DNA from: Rhizobium sp. L1K21
GTDB lineage: Bacteria; Pseudomonadota; Alphaproteobacteria; Rhizobiales; Rhizobiaceae
Reading direction: 5' to 3'
Assembly (NCBI RefSeq): GCF_024055895.1
Contig: NZ_JAMXLE010000001.1
Coordinates: forward strand, 868,001 to 932,000
DNA length: 64,000 bases
Positions within the stretch are counted from its first letter, which is position 1. Every line of letters begins with the position of its first letter. The notes beneath the pieces were generated by a model. It was not told the origin of the DNA, ran no database searches, and was given only the letters and a program-made list of their open reading frames with translations. The position numbers were made by a program, and so were the translations under genes. Positions 1 through 8,114 of this stretch are shown in pieces.

Positions 1-1
1 A

Positions 2-301
2 AAGCCGTCGCGGATCCGGGTGCTGGAGCAGGGGACTGTATTTTCGGGTCTTTCGAAAGATATCACCGTTGGACGGTATCACTCCATTTTCGCCGATCCT
101 TCGACCCTGCACCCCGATTTCATGATCACGGCAGAAAGCGAAGACGGAACGATCATGGGGATTGAGCATTCCAAAGAGCCGGTTGCCGCCGTTCAGTTCC
201 ATCCCGAATCCATCATGACACTCGGTCAGGACGCCGGCATGCGCATGATTGAAAACGTGGTGGCGCATCTGTCCAAACGGGCGCGCGTGAAAGCGGCTTA
301 A
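2..301 (+). CDS. trpE(G): Anthranilate synthase TrpE(G), C-terminal end (partial)
   Basis: The gene enters from the left edge and ends with TAA at 299-301. The visible residues are the end of a class I glutamine amidotransferase domain. [10 protein letters not shown] is typical of the anthranilate synthase GATase subunit, and QFHPES carries the catalytic His and Glu. The domain delivers ammonia from glutamine to chorismate in the first step of tryptophan synthesis. In Rhizobiales this domain is normally fused behind TrpE, hence the name, but the TrpE half lies outside the window so the fusion cannot be confirmed. A strong terminator follows 23 bases downstream. Confidence 0.88.
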   Translation, partial: KPSRIRVLEQGTVFSGLSKDITVGRYHSIFADPSTLHPDFMITAESEDGTIMGIEHSKEPVAAVQFHPESIMTLGQDAGMRMIENVVAHLSKRARVKAA

Positions 302-323
302 GCGCATTCAAACTATGCTGAGT

Positions 324-358
324 GGGCAGCGGTGCCGTTCAACACCGCTGCCCTTTTT
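324..358 (+). terminator. Rho-independent terminator after trpE(G)
   Basis: GGGCAGCGGTG (324-334) pairs perfectly with CACCGCTGCCC (343-353) around an 8-base loop, and five T follow. It ends trpE(G). The convergent YcnI gene stops at 361, but there is no matching A-run on the other side, so it looks one-directional. Confidence 0.9.
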
Positions 359-360
359 GA

Positions 361-894
361 TCAATGATGATGATGCGCCGGCTCTGTCACCATCAGCAAG
401 GGAGCGGGATGTTTTAGCGCGTGCGGATCCTCTCCATCCTTGGCGATTTCATTCCATTCAAGTTTTTCATCTCCGCATGTTTGGGTGACGATGAAGGGCA
501 GGGCCGTTCCGGCTTCAATGCCTGTGACTTTCCCTTGCATGGTAAATACATCGTAGAAGTCGTCCGGCAGGCTGCCGTCCTTCCAGATGATTTCCACAGG
601 TCCCGATTTTACCTCAGTACCGTGATTTTCGTAGGTCTTTTGATAGTCGCCCTTGATGATCTCCAAAGTCCAGCCTGCCTTTGGCATCGGCTTGGCGAGA
701 ATGAAACCCTCCGGCATTTTCACTGAAACCGCGTTGGTATCCTTGCCGTCGCAGCCATGCGGGATTTGCACTTGCGCCACGAAATAGCTTTCAGCAGCTG
801 CTTCGCGTGTGACCAATGTTGAGTGGGCGAGAGCCTGTGTGGATGAAATCGCGGCAAGGCCAAGGGTGATCGTCATCAATTTGTTGAAGTTCAT
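361..894 (-). CDS. YcnI-family (DUF1775) exported copper-type protein
   Basis: A 177-residue protein with a signal peptide (residues 1-23, ending AQALA-type cleavage), so the mature chain would start with His. In characterised YcnI/DUF1775 proteins an N-terminal histidine helps bind Cu(II). HGCDG and the following beta-rich stretch fit the DUF1775 fold. The chain ends in EPAHHHH, an additional probable metal-binding tail. It lies 75 bases downstream of a DUF2946 gene on the same strand, and the two are probably co-transcribed for periplasmic copper handling. The family assignment is firm; a copper role is inferred from relatives. Confidence 0.82.
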   Translation of the reverse strand: MNFNKLMTITLGLAAISSTQALAHSTLVTREAAAESYFVAQVQIPHGCDGKDTNAVSVKMPEGFILAKPMPKAGWTLEIIKGDYQKTYENHGTEVKSGPVEIIWKDGSLPDDFYDVFTMQGKVTGIEAGTALPFIVTQTCGDEKLEWNEIAKDGEDPHALKHPAPLLMVTEPAHHHH

Positions 895-969
895 CGCATT
901 TCTCCAAGGCGCACGGGTTCTTTGACAGCCGTGGCCAAAAATCTGTTGAAGTTTGATTTGTTTCGAGAT

Positions 970-1326
970 TCAGCCGATGAACGGTGGCGCACGGGACCGC
1001 GGCCTTGCTATCGCGGTCTTCTGCTCAGGTCCTTCGTACTTCCGGGAAAGCAGGCGTTTCCCGGCAATAGTAGATGGAAGGTATGTCTCGTAGTTGCAAT
1101 TTTGACTGAACAGAGAGTGGGAAAGTGTGCAGAATTCACAAGGATGCGACTGGTGTTCCGGCGCGCCGGGTTCCTGCCCTTGTGCACAAAGCGACGCAAA
1201 GCTTCCATCTGGAAGTTGATAGGCGACGTCATAATTGCCGGCGTGAACAAGCGGTGGCCTGTACGTGAAGCCAGCAAGCATCAGCGCAACAATAAACAGA
1301 AGTCTTATGACATGACCCCGGCGCAT
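970..1326 (-). CDS. DUF2946-like exported protein
   Basis: A 118-residue protein with an N-terminal hydrophobic segment (about residues 7-20) that could be a signal peptide or membrane anchor. Central cysteines and histidines, notably HPCEFC, match the H-x-C-x-x-C motif of DUF2946 proteins, which commonly sit next to copper import and chaperone genes. It starts with ATG and is followed by the YcnI gene on the same strand. The exact function of the family is unknown. A competing ORF covers the opposite strand, but this one has the export signal, the motif and a consistent neighbour. Confidence 0.65.
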   Translation of the reverse strand: MRRGHVIRLLFIVALMLAGFTYRPPLVHAGNYDVAYQLPDGSFASLCAQGQEPGAPEHQSHPCEFCTLSHSLFSQNCNYETYLPSTIAGKRLLSRKYEGPEQKTAIARPRSRAPPFIG

Positions 1327-1451
1327 GAAATGCCGTCATTCCTTTAAAAGTTTACCGTCGCAGTTAGCTTATTTATCTGCCATTAACAACTGGCATTTTG
1401 CCCCGTCTCGCACTTGCCAATCAGTCACCTGCAATGGGACGAAATCTGCCT

Positions 1452-2753
1452 TCAAAACCGCACCGGGCGCAGCGGCTCCACGTCAATCAGCGTTTGTTGT
1501 CCCGCGATATTCTGCGCGACGAGATAGCCGGTCAGAGCACCCAGCGTCAGGCCGATATGGCCGTGGCCGAATGCGTAGGTCACATTGGGTGATTTGGGCG
1601 AGGGGCCGATGACGGGCAGCGAGTCCGGCATGGAGGGACGAAAACCCATCCACTCGTCGGTTGCGGTTCCCACATTGGGGAGCAATTTGGGTGTCGCATT
1701 GCGCAGCATGGCGGTGCGTTTGGGATTGAGCGGCCTTTTGAGCCCGCCGAATTCAACGGTGCCGACGGTGCGAATGCCATTCTGCATCGGCACCATGTAA
1801 AATCCGTGTTCAGGGTAGCAGACGGGCCGGTTCAGAAGATCGCGACCTTCCGGGAAAAGGACGTGATAGCCGCGTTCGGTGTCAAGCAGGACCTTGTCGC
1901 CCAACTGCGCACAAAACCGCTTGGAATGCGCACCGGCGGCGATAACAATATGACCGGCCTCGACGGGATCGCCGCTTGTGTGAACTTTGCCGCCGGTTTC
2001 GTTGGCCTCAACGTTCAGGGCTTCCTGCCTGACGAATGTGCCGCCTGCCGCCTCGAAGGCGCGGGCAAGCGCTTGGGCGAGTTGCAGCGGGCTCCAAAGA
2101 TTGAACGAGTCCCTGTAAAGCGCGCCGCGCTCATAAACCGGGGCAAGATTGGGCTCCAGGTCGCGGATTTCATCGCGGCTGACCTCATCGATCGCCACGC
2201 CATATTTGGCGCGCAGCCGGTCGTTTTGCTCGGCAGAGCGGTAATCGGCTTCGCTCTTGTAGAGATAAAGGCAGCCGTTTTCGCGGCGCAGATGCATGCT
2301 TTCGGATTGCTGCATCAGCGGCAACCAGGCAGCATCGGCATGATAGAGCATCTGGCCCAATACGGAGGAAATACGTTCGACCTCTTTTGTTCGGCTGGCA
2401 GAGAGAAACGCGATCAGCCAAGGAGCCAATTGCGGCAGATAGCGCCAGATGATCGAGAGTGGTGCGTCTGCGCGCAGGAGCATGCGGGGGACATCCCAGA
2501 CAATGCCCGGCGTTCCAACCGGCAGCACCGCGTGGGCTGCAATCGTGCAGGCGTTCCCATAGGAGCAGGCGTTGCGATAGGACACGTTGCCGGTCGGCGG
2601 CTCAGGATCGATGATCGTCACTTTGTGACCTGCACGCTGCAGCCAGAGGGCCGAGCATAGTCCCACGAAGCCTGCGCCGATGACGGCAATGGTCTGTCGC
2701 TGGTTTTCCGCAAGCGGAGCGATTTCGAGAGGGGTTTGGTTCAATGCAGTCAT
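1452..2753 (-). CDS. FAD-dependent D-amino-acid dehydrogenase-type oxidoreductase
   Basis: About 433 residues from ATG 2753. The frame stays open to a TTG at 2885, but the first 44 residues there lack family similarity. Near the N-terminus is a Rossmann fold for FAD with VIGAGFVG and an acidic strand end (TIIDPE). The C-terminus has FGHGHIGLTLG, the usual DadA-family FAD-contact segment. DadA enzymes oxidise D-amino acids to 2-oxo acids and pass electrons to the respiratory chain. No alanine racemase or Lrp-type regulator adjoins, so the substrate is open; hydroxyproline-type amino acids are also possible for this family. Confidence 0.78.
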   Translation of the reverse strand: MTALNQTPLEIAPLAENQRQTIAVIGAGFVGLCSALWLQRAGHKVTIIDPEPPTGNVSYRNACSYGNACTIAAHAVLPVGTPGIVWDVPRMLLRADAPLSIIWRYLPQLAPWLIAFLSASRTKEVERISSVLGQMLYHADAAWLPLMQQSESMHLRRENGCLYLYKSEADYRSAEQNDRLRAKYGVAIDEVSRDEIRDLEPNLAPVYERGALYRDSFNLWSPLQLAQALARAFEAAGGTFVRQEALNVEANETGGKVHTSGDPVEAGHIVIAAGAHSKRFCAQLGDKVLLDTERGYHVLFPEGRDLLNRPVCYPEHGFYMVPMQNGIRTVGTVEFGGLKRPLNPKRTAMLRNATPKLLPNVGTATDEWMGFRPSMPDSLPVIGPSPKSPNVTYAFGHGHIGLTLGALTGYLVAQNIAGQQTLIDVEPLRPVRF

Positions 2754-2951
2754 TGGGCAGTCACCGAGGCAGTCATGCAGGTCTCGAAGGCTTTCAATGG
2801 GGTTGGCCTTTGGCCAAGCACTATATGATTTGGGGTGGTTGTTCCACGACAATTCATCGGCAAAGCTTCCGGTGTATTTTTTCAAACATGCCTTGCCCTC
2901 GTCATAGGTCGGGTCTATCCCACGCTGAGATTTGAACGGGGACCGGCAACG

Positions 2952-3851
2952 ATGCCGACTTTTTCGCCAATCGTGCGGCGCTTAGCATTCTGGACCATTC
3001 CGGTCGCTTTCGGCGTCATGGGGCTGAAGGCGCTTGCCTGGTATGTGACGGGTTCGGTGGCGCTACTTTCGGATGCGCTGGAATCAACCGTCAACGTGAT
3101 TGCGGCCATCGTCGCCTATGCCGCAATTCGATATTCGCAGAAGCCCGCCGACCACGACCATCAGTTCGGACACTATAAGGCTGAATATCTTTCGGCGGTC
3201 ATCGAGGGCGTGATGATTGTCGTGGCCGCGCTGTTGATTGTTCGCCAGGCCAGTGCTGATCTCCTGGCGCCCGAACTGCCGCAGGCGCCGGTGCTCGGTC
3301 TTTCGATCAATCTTGCCGCAGCGGCCATCAATGCCATTTGGGCATGGGCTTTGATCAGGGCCGGCAAGGCAAACCATTCTCCGGCGCTGACTGCGGACGG
3401 TCGTCATATTCTCTCCGACGTTGTCACATCGGGTGGGGTCCTTGTTGGTTTGTTGCTGGTTTTGGCGACCGGCTATGCCATTCTCGATCCGATCATGGCG
3501 CTGATTGTTGCCGTAAACATTCTCTTCCAGGGCTGGAAAGTCATTTCGCATTCGCTGGATGGTTTGATGGACCGGGCGGTGACGCCGGAAGAGGAAACCG
3601 ATATCAAACAGGCAATCGCCGACCACGCGACGGGTTCTATCGGGGTGCATGATTTGAGAACGCGTCGTGCGGGGCCAGCCGTCTTTATCGATTTCCACCT
3701 CGTTGTGCCGAAGAACATGGCTGTCGGCGATGCACATGCGATTTGTGACCGGCTTGAAGACGCGATCCATGCCATCATTTCCGGTGCCAGCATCGCAATT
3801 CATGTTGAACCGGAAGGTGAAAAGGCGCATGGCAGGCGCGTCAAAATCTGA
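2952..3851 (+). CDS. Cation diffusion facilitator (CDF) metal exporter
   Basis: A 299-residue membrane protein with about six transmembrane segments. LLSDALEST in helix 2, GHYKAEY after it, and HILSD (the H-x3-D metal pair) in helix 5 are CDF hallmarks. The cytoplasmic C-terminal domain ends in an IHVEP motif with a His typical of the dimer domain. CDF proteins exchange Zn, Fe, Mn or Co for protons; the metal cannot be read from the sequence. The start is ATG 2952, because upstream in-frame codons from 2835 overlap the dadA promoter region. It lies 14 bases upstream of queF, which is probably co-transcribed. Confidence 0.88.
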   Translation: MPTFSPIVRRLAFWTIPVAFGVMGLKALAWYVTGSVALLSDALESTVNVIAAIVAYAAIRYSQKPADHDHQFGHYKAEYLSAVIEGVMIVVAALLIVRQASADLLAPELPQAPVLGLSINLAAAAINAIWAWALIRAGKANHSPALTADGRHILSDVVTSGGVLVGLLLVLATGYAILDPIMALIVAVNILFQGWKVISHSLDGLMDRAVTPEEETDIKQAIADHATGSIGVHDLRTRRAGPAVFIDFHLVVPKNMAVGDAHAICDRLEDAIHAIISGASIAIHVEPEGEKAHGRRVKI

Positions 3852-3865
3852 ACGGAGAGACGCAC

Positions 3866-4330
3866 ATGTCCAAGACCGATGTTTCCGGGCTGACGCAGCT
3901 TGGTGCGAATACACAGGCGCCAACGTCGCCTGAGGAAGCCGTGCTTGAGCGCGTTCCCAACAGCAATGCGGGAACCCAGTATGTCACGCGGTTTACGGCA
4001 CCTGAATTTACCTCGCTTTGCCCGATGACAGGGCAGCCGGATTTCGCCCATATCGTTATCGATTATGTGCCGGGTGAATGGCTGGTGGAATCCAAGTCTC
4101 TGAAGCTCTTTCTGTTTTCCTTCCGCAACCATGGGGCCTTTCACGAGGATTGCTCGGTCTATATCGCCAAGCGGCTGGTTGCGCTTCTTGACCCTGAATG
4201 GTTGAGGATCGGTGCCTACTGGTATCCGCGCGGGGGCATTCCGATTGATGTGTTCTGGCAGACCGGCGCGCCGCCGGAAGGTTTGTGGCTGCCGGATCAG
4301 GGCGTGCCGACCTATCGAGGCCGGGGATAA
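3866..4330 (+). CDS. queF: NADPH-dependent 7-cyano-7-deazaguanine reductase QueF
   Basis: A 154-residue protein of the short, single-domain QueF type. The catalytic Cys lies in [13 protein letters not shown] and the acidic partner just after it; the NADPH-binding ESKSLKLF-type motif and HEDC follow. It reduces preQ0 to preQ1 in queuosine tRNA modification. It follows the CDF gene closely and ends at a bidirectional terminator. No preQ1 riboswitch was recognised upstream, which fits co-transcription with the preceding gene. Confidence 0.93.
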   Translation: MSKTDVSGLTQLGANTQAPTSPEEAVLERVPNSNAGTQYVTRFTAPEFTSLCPMTGQPDFAHIVIDYVPGEWLVESKSLKLFLFSFRNHGAFHEDCSVYIAKRLVALLDPEWLRIGAYWYPRGGIPIDVFWQTGAPPEGLWLPDQGVPTYRGRG

Positions 4331-4331
4331 C

Positions 4332-4363
4332 AAAAAAGGCGGACTGCAAAGCCCGCCTTTTTT
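4332..4363. terminator. Bidirectional terminator between queF and the HupE gene
   Basis: AAAAAAGGCGG pairs with CCGCCTTTTTT, with A-run and T-run on opposite sides. It serves queF on the plus strand and the convergent HupE/UreJ gene on the minus strand. Confidence 0.85.
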
Positions 4364-4382
4364 CAATGCGTGTTTTGATGGT

Positions 4383-4949
4383 TCAGCCGAGCATCAAAGC
4401 AAGGCCGGCAACTGCGGTGCCTGCGCCGAGGAAGCGGGCGACGTTTTCGTAGCGGCCAAGCGCAACACCAAGACCCACGCCGGCAGCGTGCAGGAGGATT
4501 GTTGCTGCGACAAAGCCAAGGCCAAACTGCATGGCACCGGCAGCACCGAGCTCAGAACCGTGCGCATAGCCGTGGAAGAGGGCAAAAACGGCAACCACTG
4601 CGGCAGAGGCACCCAATGGGAAACGCACAGCCATGGCCACCAGCAGGCCCAGCGCGACGATGGAGGCCATGATCGCGGGTTCGACAAAAGGAAGTGCAAC
4701 GCCGTAAAGTGCCAGTGCGAAGCCGACGGCCATCGTTGTGACAAATGCCGCTGGAACCGCGATCTTCGCTTTGCCGCCGATCATAGCCGCCCAAAGGCCG
4801 ACCGACACCATAGCCAGAATGTGGTCAAGGCCTGTGAAGGGGTGGGAGAGACCAGCCATGAAAGAACCATGCTCGGCAGGGTTCAGGTGGGCGAAGGCCG
4901 GTGTTGCGGCTGCAAAGGCGATGGTGGAAAGCGAAATTTTCTTGAACAT
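4383..4949 (-). CDS. HupE/UreJ family nickel/cobalt transporter
   Basis: A 188-residue protein with a signal peptide followed by about six transmembrane helices. The mature region begins HLNPAEHGSFMAGLSHPFTGLDHI, covering the HPFxGxDH motif of the family, and a later FHGYAHGSE carries the second His cluster. The family imports Ni or Co for hydrogenase, urease or cobalamin enzymes. ATG 4949 is chosen because GAGGG lies just upstream; an earlier in-frame start is weaker. No hydrogenase or urease genes are nearby, so this is a stand-alone copy and the metal is not defined. Confidence 0.87.
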   Translation of the reverse strand: MFKKISLSTIAFAAATPAFAHLNPAEHGSFMAGLSHPFTGLDHILAMVSVGLWAAMIGGKAKIAVPAAFVTTMAVGFALALYGVALPFVEPAIMASIVALGLLVAMAVRFPLGASAAVVAVFALFHGYAHGSELGAAGAMQFGLGFVAATILLHAAGVGLGVALGRYENVARFLGAGTAVAGLALMLG

Positions 4950-5169
4950 TATGTCCCTCTTTCTGGTCAACAAGGCACCCCGGATTGGGTCGTGCCGATT
5001 CCGATTGAATATCCTTCAATGTTAGGAGAAGTTCGGACGCGCTGTCCATTGAAATTTTGACGTGCATAGTTCCAATTGCGACTGCACAGACTTTTTTGTC
5101 CGAACGGAACGGACGTGCCGATCAAAAGTTACCATGAAAATGATGCTGTTCAATCAGGAGTGAGAAAAG

Positions 5170-5721
5170 ATGGAAAACGTGAAAGTCGCTGTTCTTGTCG
5201 GTAGCCTGCGCGAGGGTTCGCTGAACCGTAAGCTCGCTAAAGCGCTGGAGCGGGTGGCACCCGAGAATCTGGCCTTTTCCTTTGTGGAAATCGGCGATCT
5301 GCCGTTTTACAATTCCGATCTTGAAGATGAAGCGCCTGCAGCCTGGAAGGATTTCCGTTCTTCCATCACCGCCTGCGATGCGGTCCTCTTCGTTACGCCG
5401 GAATATAACCGCTCGCTGCCAGCGTCGCTGAAAAATGCGCTCGATGTCGGCTCGCGGCCGATGGGTTCGAGTGTCTGGAACGGGAAGCCGGGTGCGGTGG
5501 TTACCGGCTCACCCGGTGCGATAGGCGGCTTTGGTGCGAACCATCATCTTCGCCAGTCGCTGGTTTTCCTCAATGTGCCGGCCATGGCGCAGCCTGAGGC
5601 TTATATTGGTGGTCTTGGTAATCTGTTCGATGACAGCGGAAACGTGACCAACGAGAACACAAAGACGTTTCTCGAAACGTTCATGAAGGCGTTTGCGGCA
5701 TGGATCGACAAGCATCGTTAG
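5170..5721 (+). CDS. NADPH-dependent FMN reductase (quinone/azo/chromate-reductase type)
   Basis: A 183-residue flavodoxin-fold protein. GSLREGSLNRKLA is the FMN phosphate-binding loop and TPEYNRSLPASLKNALD is the conserved segment of the NADPH_dep_FMN_red family (ChrR, YieF). Such enzymes reduce quinones, azo dyes or chromate with NAD(P)H using FMN and protect against redox cycling. An AGGAG ribosome binding site precedes the ATG. It stands alone between the divergent HupE gene and the ClpP gene. Confidence 0.85.
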   Translation: MENVKVAVLVGSLREGSLNRKLAKALERVAPENLAFSFVEIGDLPFYNSDLEDEAPAAWKDFRSSITACDAVLFVTPEYNRSLPASLKNALDVGSRPMGSSVWNGKPGAVVTGSPGAIGGFGANHHLRQSLVFLNVPAMAQPEAYIGGLGNLFDDSGNVTNENTKTFLETFMKAFAAWIDKHR

Positions 5722-5873
5722 GCACATGCCTTTCTAAAGATCAGGTATGAATTGAGGCTCAGCCGCAGGCGGGCCGGGCATTCCGGCCCTGTCCATTTTA
5801 GCGCCCTTTTAAGCCTGTCTTAAATGTTGCATTGTTTTCTCATCCGAGTCGCCTTATCTCAAGGAGAATTCGA

Positions 5874-6485
5874 ATGGAATATTCTGGAGTTTGCGGAATG
5901 CGCATGGAAGAAGACGACGAGAAGACGAAAGAAGCGCCGTTGGGCAAGGATGCGGAGGCAGCACTTTTCAAGTCGCGCTCCATCTTCATCTATGGTGGCA
6001 TTACGCAGGAACTGGCCAACAAGGTTTGCGCGCAGCTTGTGGCACTGGCCGCTGCTGGTGACGAAGACATCCGCATCTTTGTGAATTCTCCTGGCGGTCA
6101 TGTGGAATCGGGTGATTCCATCCATGACATGATCAAGTTCATCAAGCCGAAGGTCTGGATGATCGGCACGGGCTGGGTCGCTTCCGCCGGTGCGTTGATT
6201 TACGTCTCGGTCCCCAAGGAGCGCCGTGTTTGCCTGGCCAATACCCGCTTCCTGCTGCACCAACCCTCCGGTGGTACGCGCGGCATGGCATCCGATATCG
6301 AGATTCAGGCCCGCGAGATCATCAAGATGAACGAGCGCCTGAACAAGATTTTCTCCGAGGCCACCGGCCAGCCGGTTGAGAAAATCGCCAAGGACACCGA
6401 CCGCGACTACTGGCTCTCTGCCGAAGACGCCAAGGAATATGGTCTCGTTTCGAAGATCATCACCTCGCAGGACGAAATCGGCTGA
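5874..6485 (+). CDS. ClpP-family serine protease (ClpP paralogue)
   Basis: A 203-residue ClpP-like protein. The catalytic triad can be placed: Ser in VASAGALIY, His in FLLHQPSGG and Asp in [17 protein letters not shown], so it should be active. [11 protein letters not shown] forms the substrate-side strand. The start ATG 5874 follows AAGGAG. The N-terminus lacks a standard ClpP propeptide and is unusually acidic ([12 protein letters not shown]). No clpX or tig lies next to it, so it is an extra copy rather than the main clpP. In the cytoplasm it would need a Clp ATPase partner, and which one is unknown. Confidence 0.86.
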   Translation: MEYSGVCGMRMEEDDEKTKEAPLGKDAEAALFKSRSIFIYGGITQELANKVCAQLVALAAAGDEDIRIFVNSPGGHVESGDSIHDMIKFIKPKVWMIGTGWVASAGALIYVSVPKERRVCLANTRFLLHQPSGGTRGMASDIEIQAREIIKMNERLNKIFSEATGQPVEKIAKDTDRDYWLSAEDAKEYGLVSKIITSQDEIG

Positions 6486-6511
6486 TTTACAGCCGCTGCC
6501 GTCGACTTTTG

Positions 6512-6543
6512 AAGGCCCGCCCGGTTCACCCGGCGGGCCTTTC
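6512..6543 (+). terminator. Terminator after the ClpP paralogue
   Basis: AAGGCCCGCC pairs with GGCGGGCCTT around a short loop that is itself GC-rich. The T-tract is short (TTTCGATTTTC), but the position 27 bases after the stop codon fits. Confidence 0.75.
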
Positions 6544-6590
6544 GATTTTCATCGCACCGGCTGGATTTGAGATGCAACAATCGCTATGCA

Positions 6591-6609
6591 AAATTGCTTG
6601 AGGCAATTT
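6591..6609 (+). promoter_or_regulatory. Inverted repeat upstream of the BenE-like gene
   Basis: AAATTGC (6591-6597) and GCAATTT (6603-6609) form a 7-base inverted repeat with a 5-base gap, 17 bases before the BenE start codon. Its size and place suit a regulator site or a small hairpin near the ribosome binding site. No regulator gene is adjacent, so function is only a suggestion. Confidence 0.3.
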
Positions 6610-6626
6610 GGAATTTTAAAAGGCAT

Positions 6627-7805
6627 ATGTTCAAAGATATTTCCGCGCAGTCTTTCTTCATGGGCATTCTGGTGGCTTTCGCCGGTTTTGCGAGTTCTTT
6701 TGCTGTCGTCCTGCAGGGGCTTGAAGGGGTTGGCGCAACGCCTGCACAGGCGGCATCAGGTCTGGCCGCGCTTTCCATTGCCATGGGGCTATGCGGGATC
6801 GTGCTGTCGCTCTGGTCCAAAATGCCGATTTCGGTTGCCTGGTCGACGCCGGGAGCTGCACTACTGGCCGGCACGGGTGTCGTCGAAGGTGGCTTTTCAG
6901 CAGCGGTCGGGGCATTCCTGATATCATCGGCATTGATTGTTGCAGCCGGTCTATTCAGACCGTTCGGGCGGGCCGTGGCCTCCATTCCGCCGTCGCTCTC
7001 CAATGCCATGCTGGCGGGCATCGTGCTGCCGCTTTGCCTGGCTCCCGTGACTGCAGTCGGCATTGATCCTCTGGGCGGTATCCTGATTTTTGCAGCCTGG
7101 GCGGTTGTCGGTGTCTTCAAGCGCCTCTGGGCGCTACCTGCAGCTCTGGCCGTCTTTGTCGGTCTCACTGCCTACCATCTGAATGGCTCGTTTGATCCCT
7201 CGAGCATGCCGGGGCTAGGGGCAGGGCTGGTCTTTGTCTCACCCGAATTTAATCTGCAGGCCCTGATTTCCATCGCACTGCCGCTCTTCATCGTCACCAT
7301 GGCGTCTCAGAATATTCCTGGTGTGGCTGTCTTGAAGGTCAATGGTTATGAGCCGGCTCCGGGACCGCTTTTTGCCAGTACAGGTGTTTTCTCGCTGCTT
7401 TCGGCGCCGTTCGGCGGGTTGGCCGTCAATCTGGCCGCAATCACGGCGGCCATGTGTGCGGGGGCGGATGCGCATCCCGATACGACAAAACGCTATTGGG
7501 CGGCGGCCTTTGGCGGGCTTTTCTATATCCTCTTCGGATTGGCAACTGGCGTGATCACCTGGTTTGTCTCGCTTTCTGATCCTGTCTATATCAAGGCCGT
7601 GGCAGGTCTTGCGTTGATTGGCGCGCTGACGGGGGCCGCAACGGCGGCCTTCAGCGATCCGCGCACACGCGAGGCGGCGGGCGTTACCTTTCTGGTCACA
7701 GCCTCCGGGCTCTCGTTCGGTGGGGTGTCGGGCGCATTCTGGGGCCTCATTGCCGGTGGCGCGGTGCTGGCGATGAATGCCGTTTTTCGCAAGGACTTGC
7801 CATAA
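6627..7805 (+). CDS. BenE-family transporter (benzoate/H+ symporter type)
   Basis: A 392-residue inner-membrane protein with about 11-12 hydrophobic helices. PISVAWSTPGAALL, ASIPPSLSNAMLAG and GLAVNLAAITAAMCAGADAHPD are the conserved stretches of BenE transporters. The family takes up benzoate with protons, but many chromosomal homologues have no tested substrate. ATG 6627 is the first codon of the conserved N-terminus (MFKDIS). No benzoate-degradation genes are nearby, so another substrate is possible. The gene ends 28 bases before the leuA leader peptide. Confidence 0.85.
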   Translation: MFKDISAQSFFMGILVAFAGFASSFAVVLQGLEGVGATPAQAASGLAALSIAMGLCGIVLSLWSKMPISVAWSTPGAALLAGTGVVEGGFSAAVGAFLISSALIVAAGLFRPFGRAVASIPPSLSNAMLAGIVLPLCLAPVTAVGIDPLGGILIFAAWAVVGVFKRLWALPAALAVFVGLTAYHLNGSFDPSSMPGLGAGLVFVSPEFNLQALISIALPLFIVTMASQNIPGVAVLKVNGYEPAPGPLFASTGVFSLLSAPFGGLAVNLAAITAAMCAGADAHPDTTKRYWAAAFGGLFYILFGLATGVITWFVSLSDPVYIKAVAGLALIGALTGAATAAFSDPRTREAAGVTFLVTASGLSFGGVSGAFWGLIAGGAVLAMNAVFRKDLP

Positions 7806-7832
7806 TCCAAATGCCGGGCTATACGGCTTGCC

Positions 7833-7955
7833 ATGAAGACACGGTTCGAAAAACAGACGACGACGATTTCGCGGGAGCGCAATGCTTCCGGTATCATCGC
7901 GCGCACCGTAAACTCGCTTCTTCTCCTCGGCCTTACACGCGGTTGCCGGGTCTGA
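7833..7955 (+). CDS. Candidate leucine leader peptide of leuA
   Basis: A 40-codon ORF between the transporter gene and leuA that ends with SLLLLGLTRGCRV. Codons 29-32 and 34 are leucine (CTT CTT CTC CTC GGC CTT, 7917-7934), and the stop TGA (7953-7955) sits immediately before a strong hairpin. A run of codons for the end product just before an RNA hairpin is the mark of ribosome-mediated attenuation, a mechanism known for leucine genes in proteobacteria. The ribosome binding site before ATG 7833 is weak, so the peptide may start at a later codon. The leucine run is the reliable part. Confidence 0.72.
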   Translation: MKTRFEKQTTTISRERNASGIIARTVNSLLLLGLTRGCRV

Positions 7956-8005
7956 GGAAAGAGCGCCCGGCGGCCGAAAACCGCCTGAGGCAAAAGCGCT
8001 CTTTC
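7945..8005 (+). promoter_or_regulatory. Attenuator RNA structures before leuA
   Basis: Two mutually exclusive stems are visible. GAAAGAGCGC (7957-7966) pairs perfectly with GCGCTCTTTC (7996-8005) and encloses GGCGG/CCGCC (7969-7973 with 7981-7985). Alternatively GCCGGG (7945-7950) pairs with CCCGGC (7966-7971), which breaks into the first. Ribosome position on the Leu codons would decide between them. There is no clean T-run after the long stem, so which state terminates transcription cannot be settled by eye. Confidence 0.65.
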
Positions 8006-8114
8006 AAAATCACCCTATAACTTGAATTTCAGGCGTAAAGATTGCGCCGATGTGTGTCGCCAAAGCTTCTTTGATGGGCTAAAAGCGCGGCACAAGGGAA
8101 GAGACGAGACGACA

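Noticed and set aside
922-1347. A 141-codon open frame overlapping the DUF2946 gene on the opposite strand
   Set aside because: It has no signal or domain, whereas the minus-strand protein has an export segment and the HxCxxC motif.
5031-5105. GTTCGGAC and GTCCGAAC inverted repeat 59 bases apart upstream of the flavin reductase gene
   Set aside because: Only 8 bases with a wide gap. It is compatible with chance, and no regulator gene is adjacent.
4974-5169. Possible cobalamin or metal riboswitch before the HupE gene
   Set aside because: The conserved B12 box and a suitable structure were not found.
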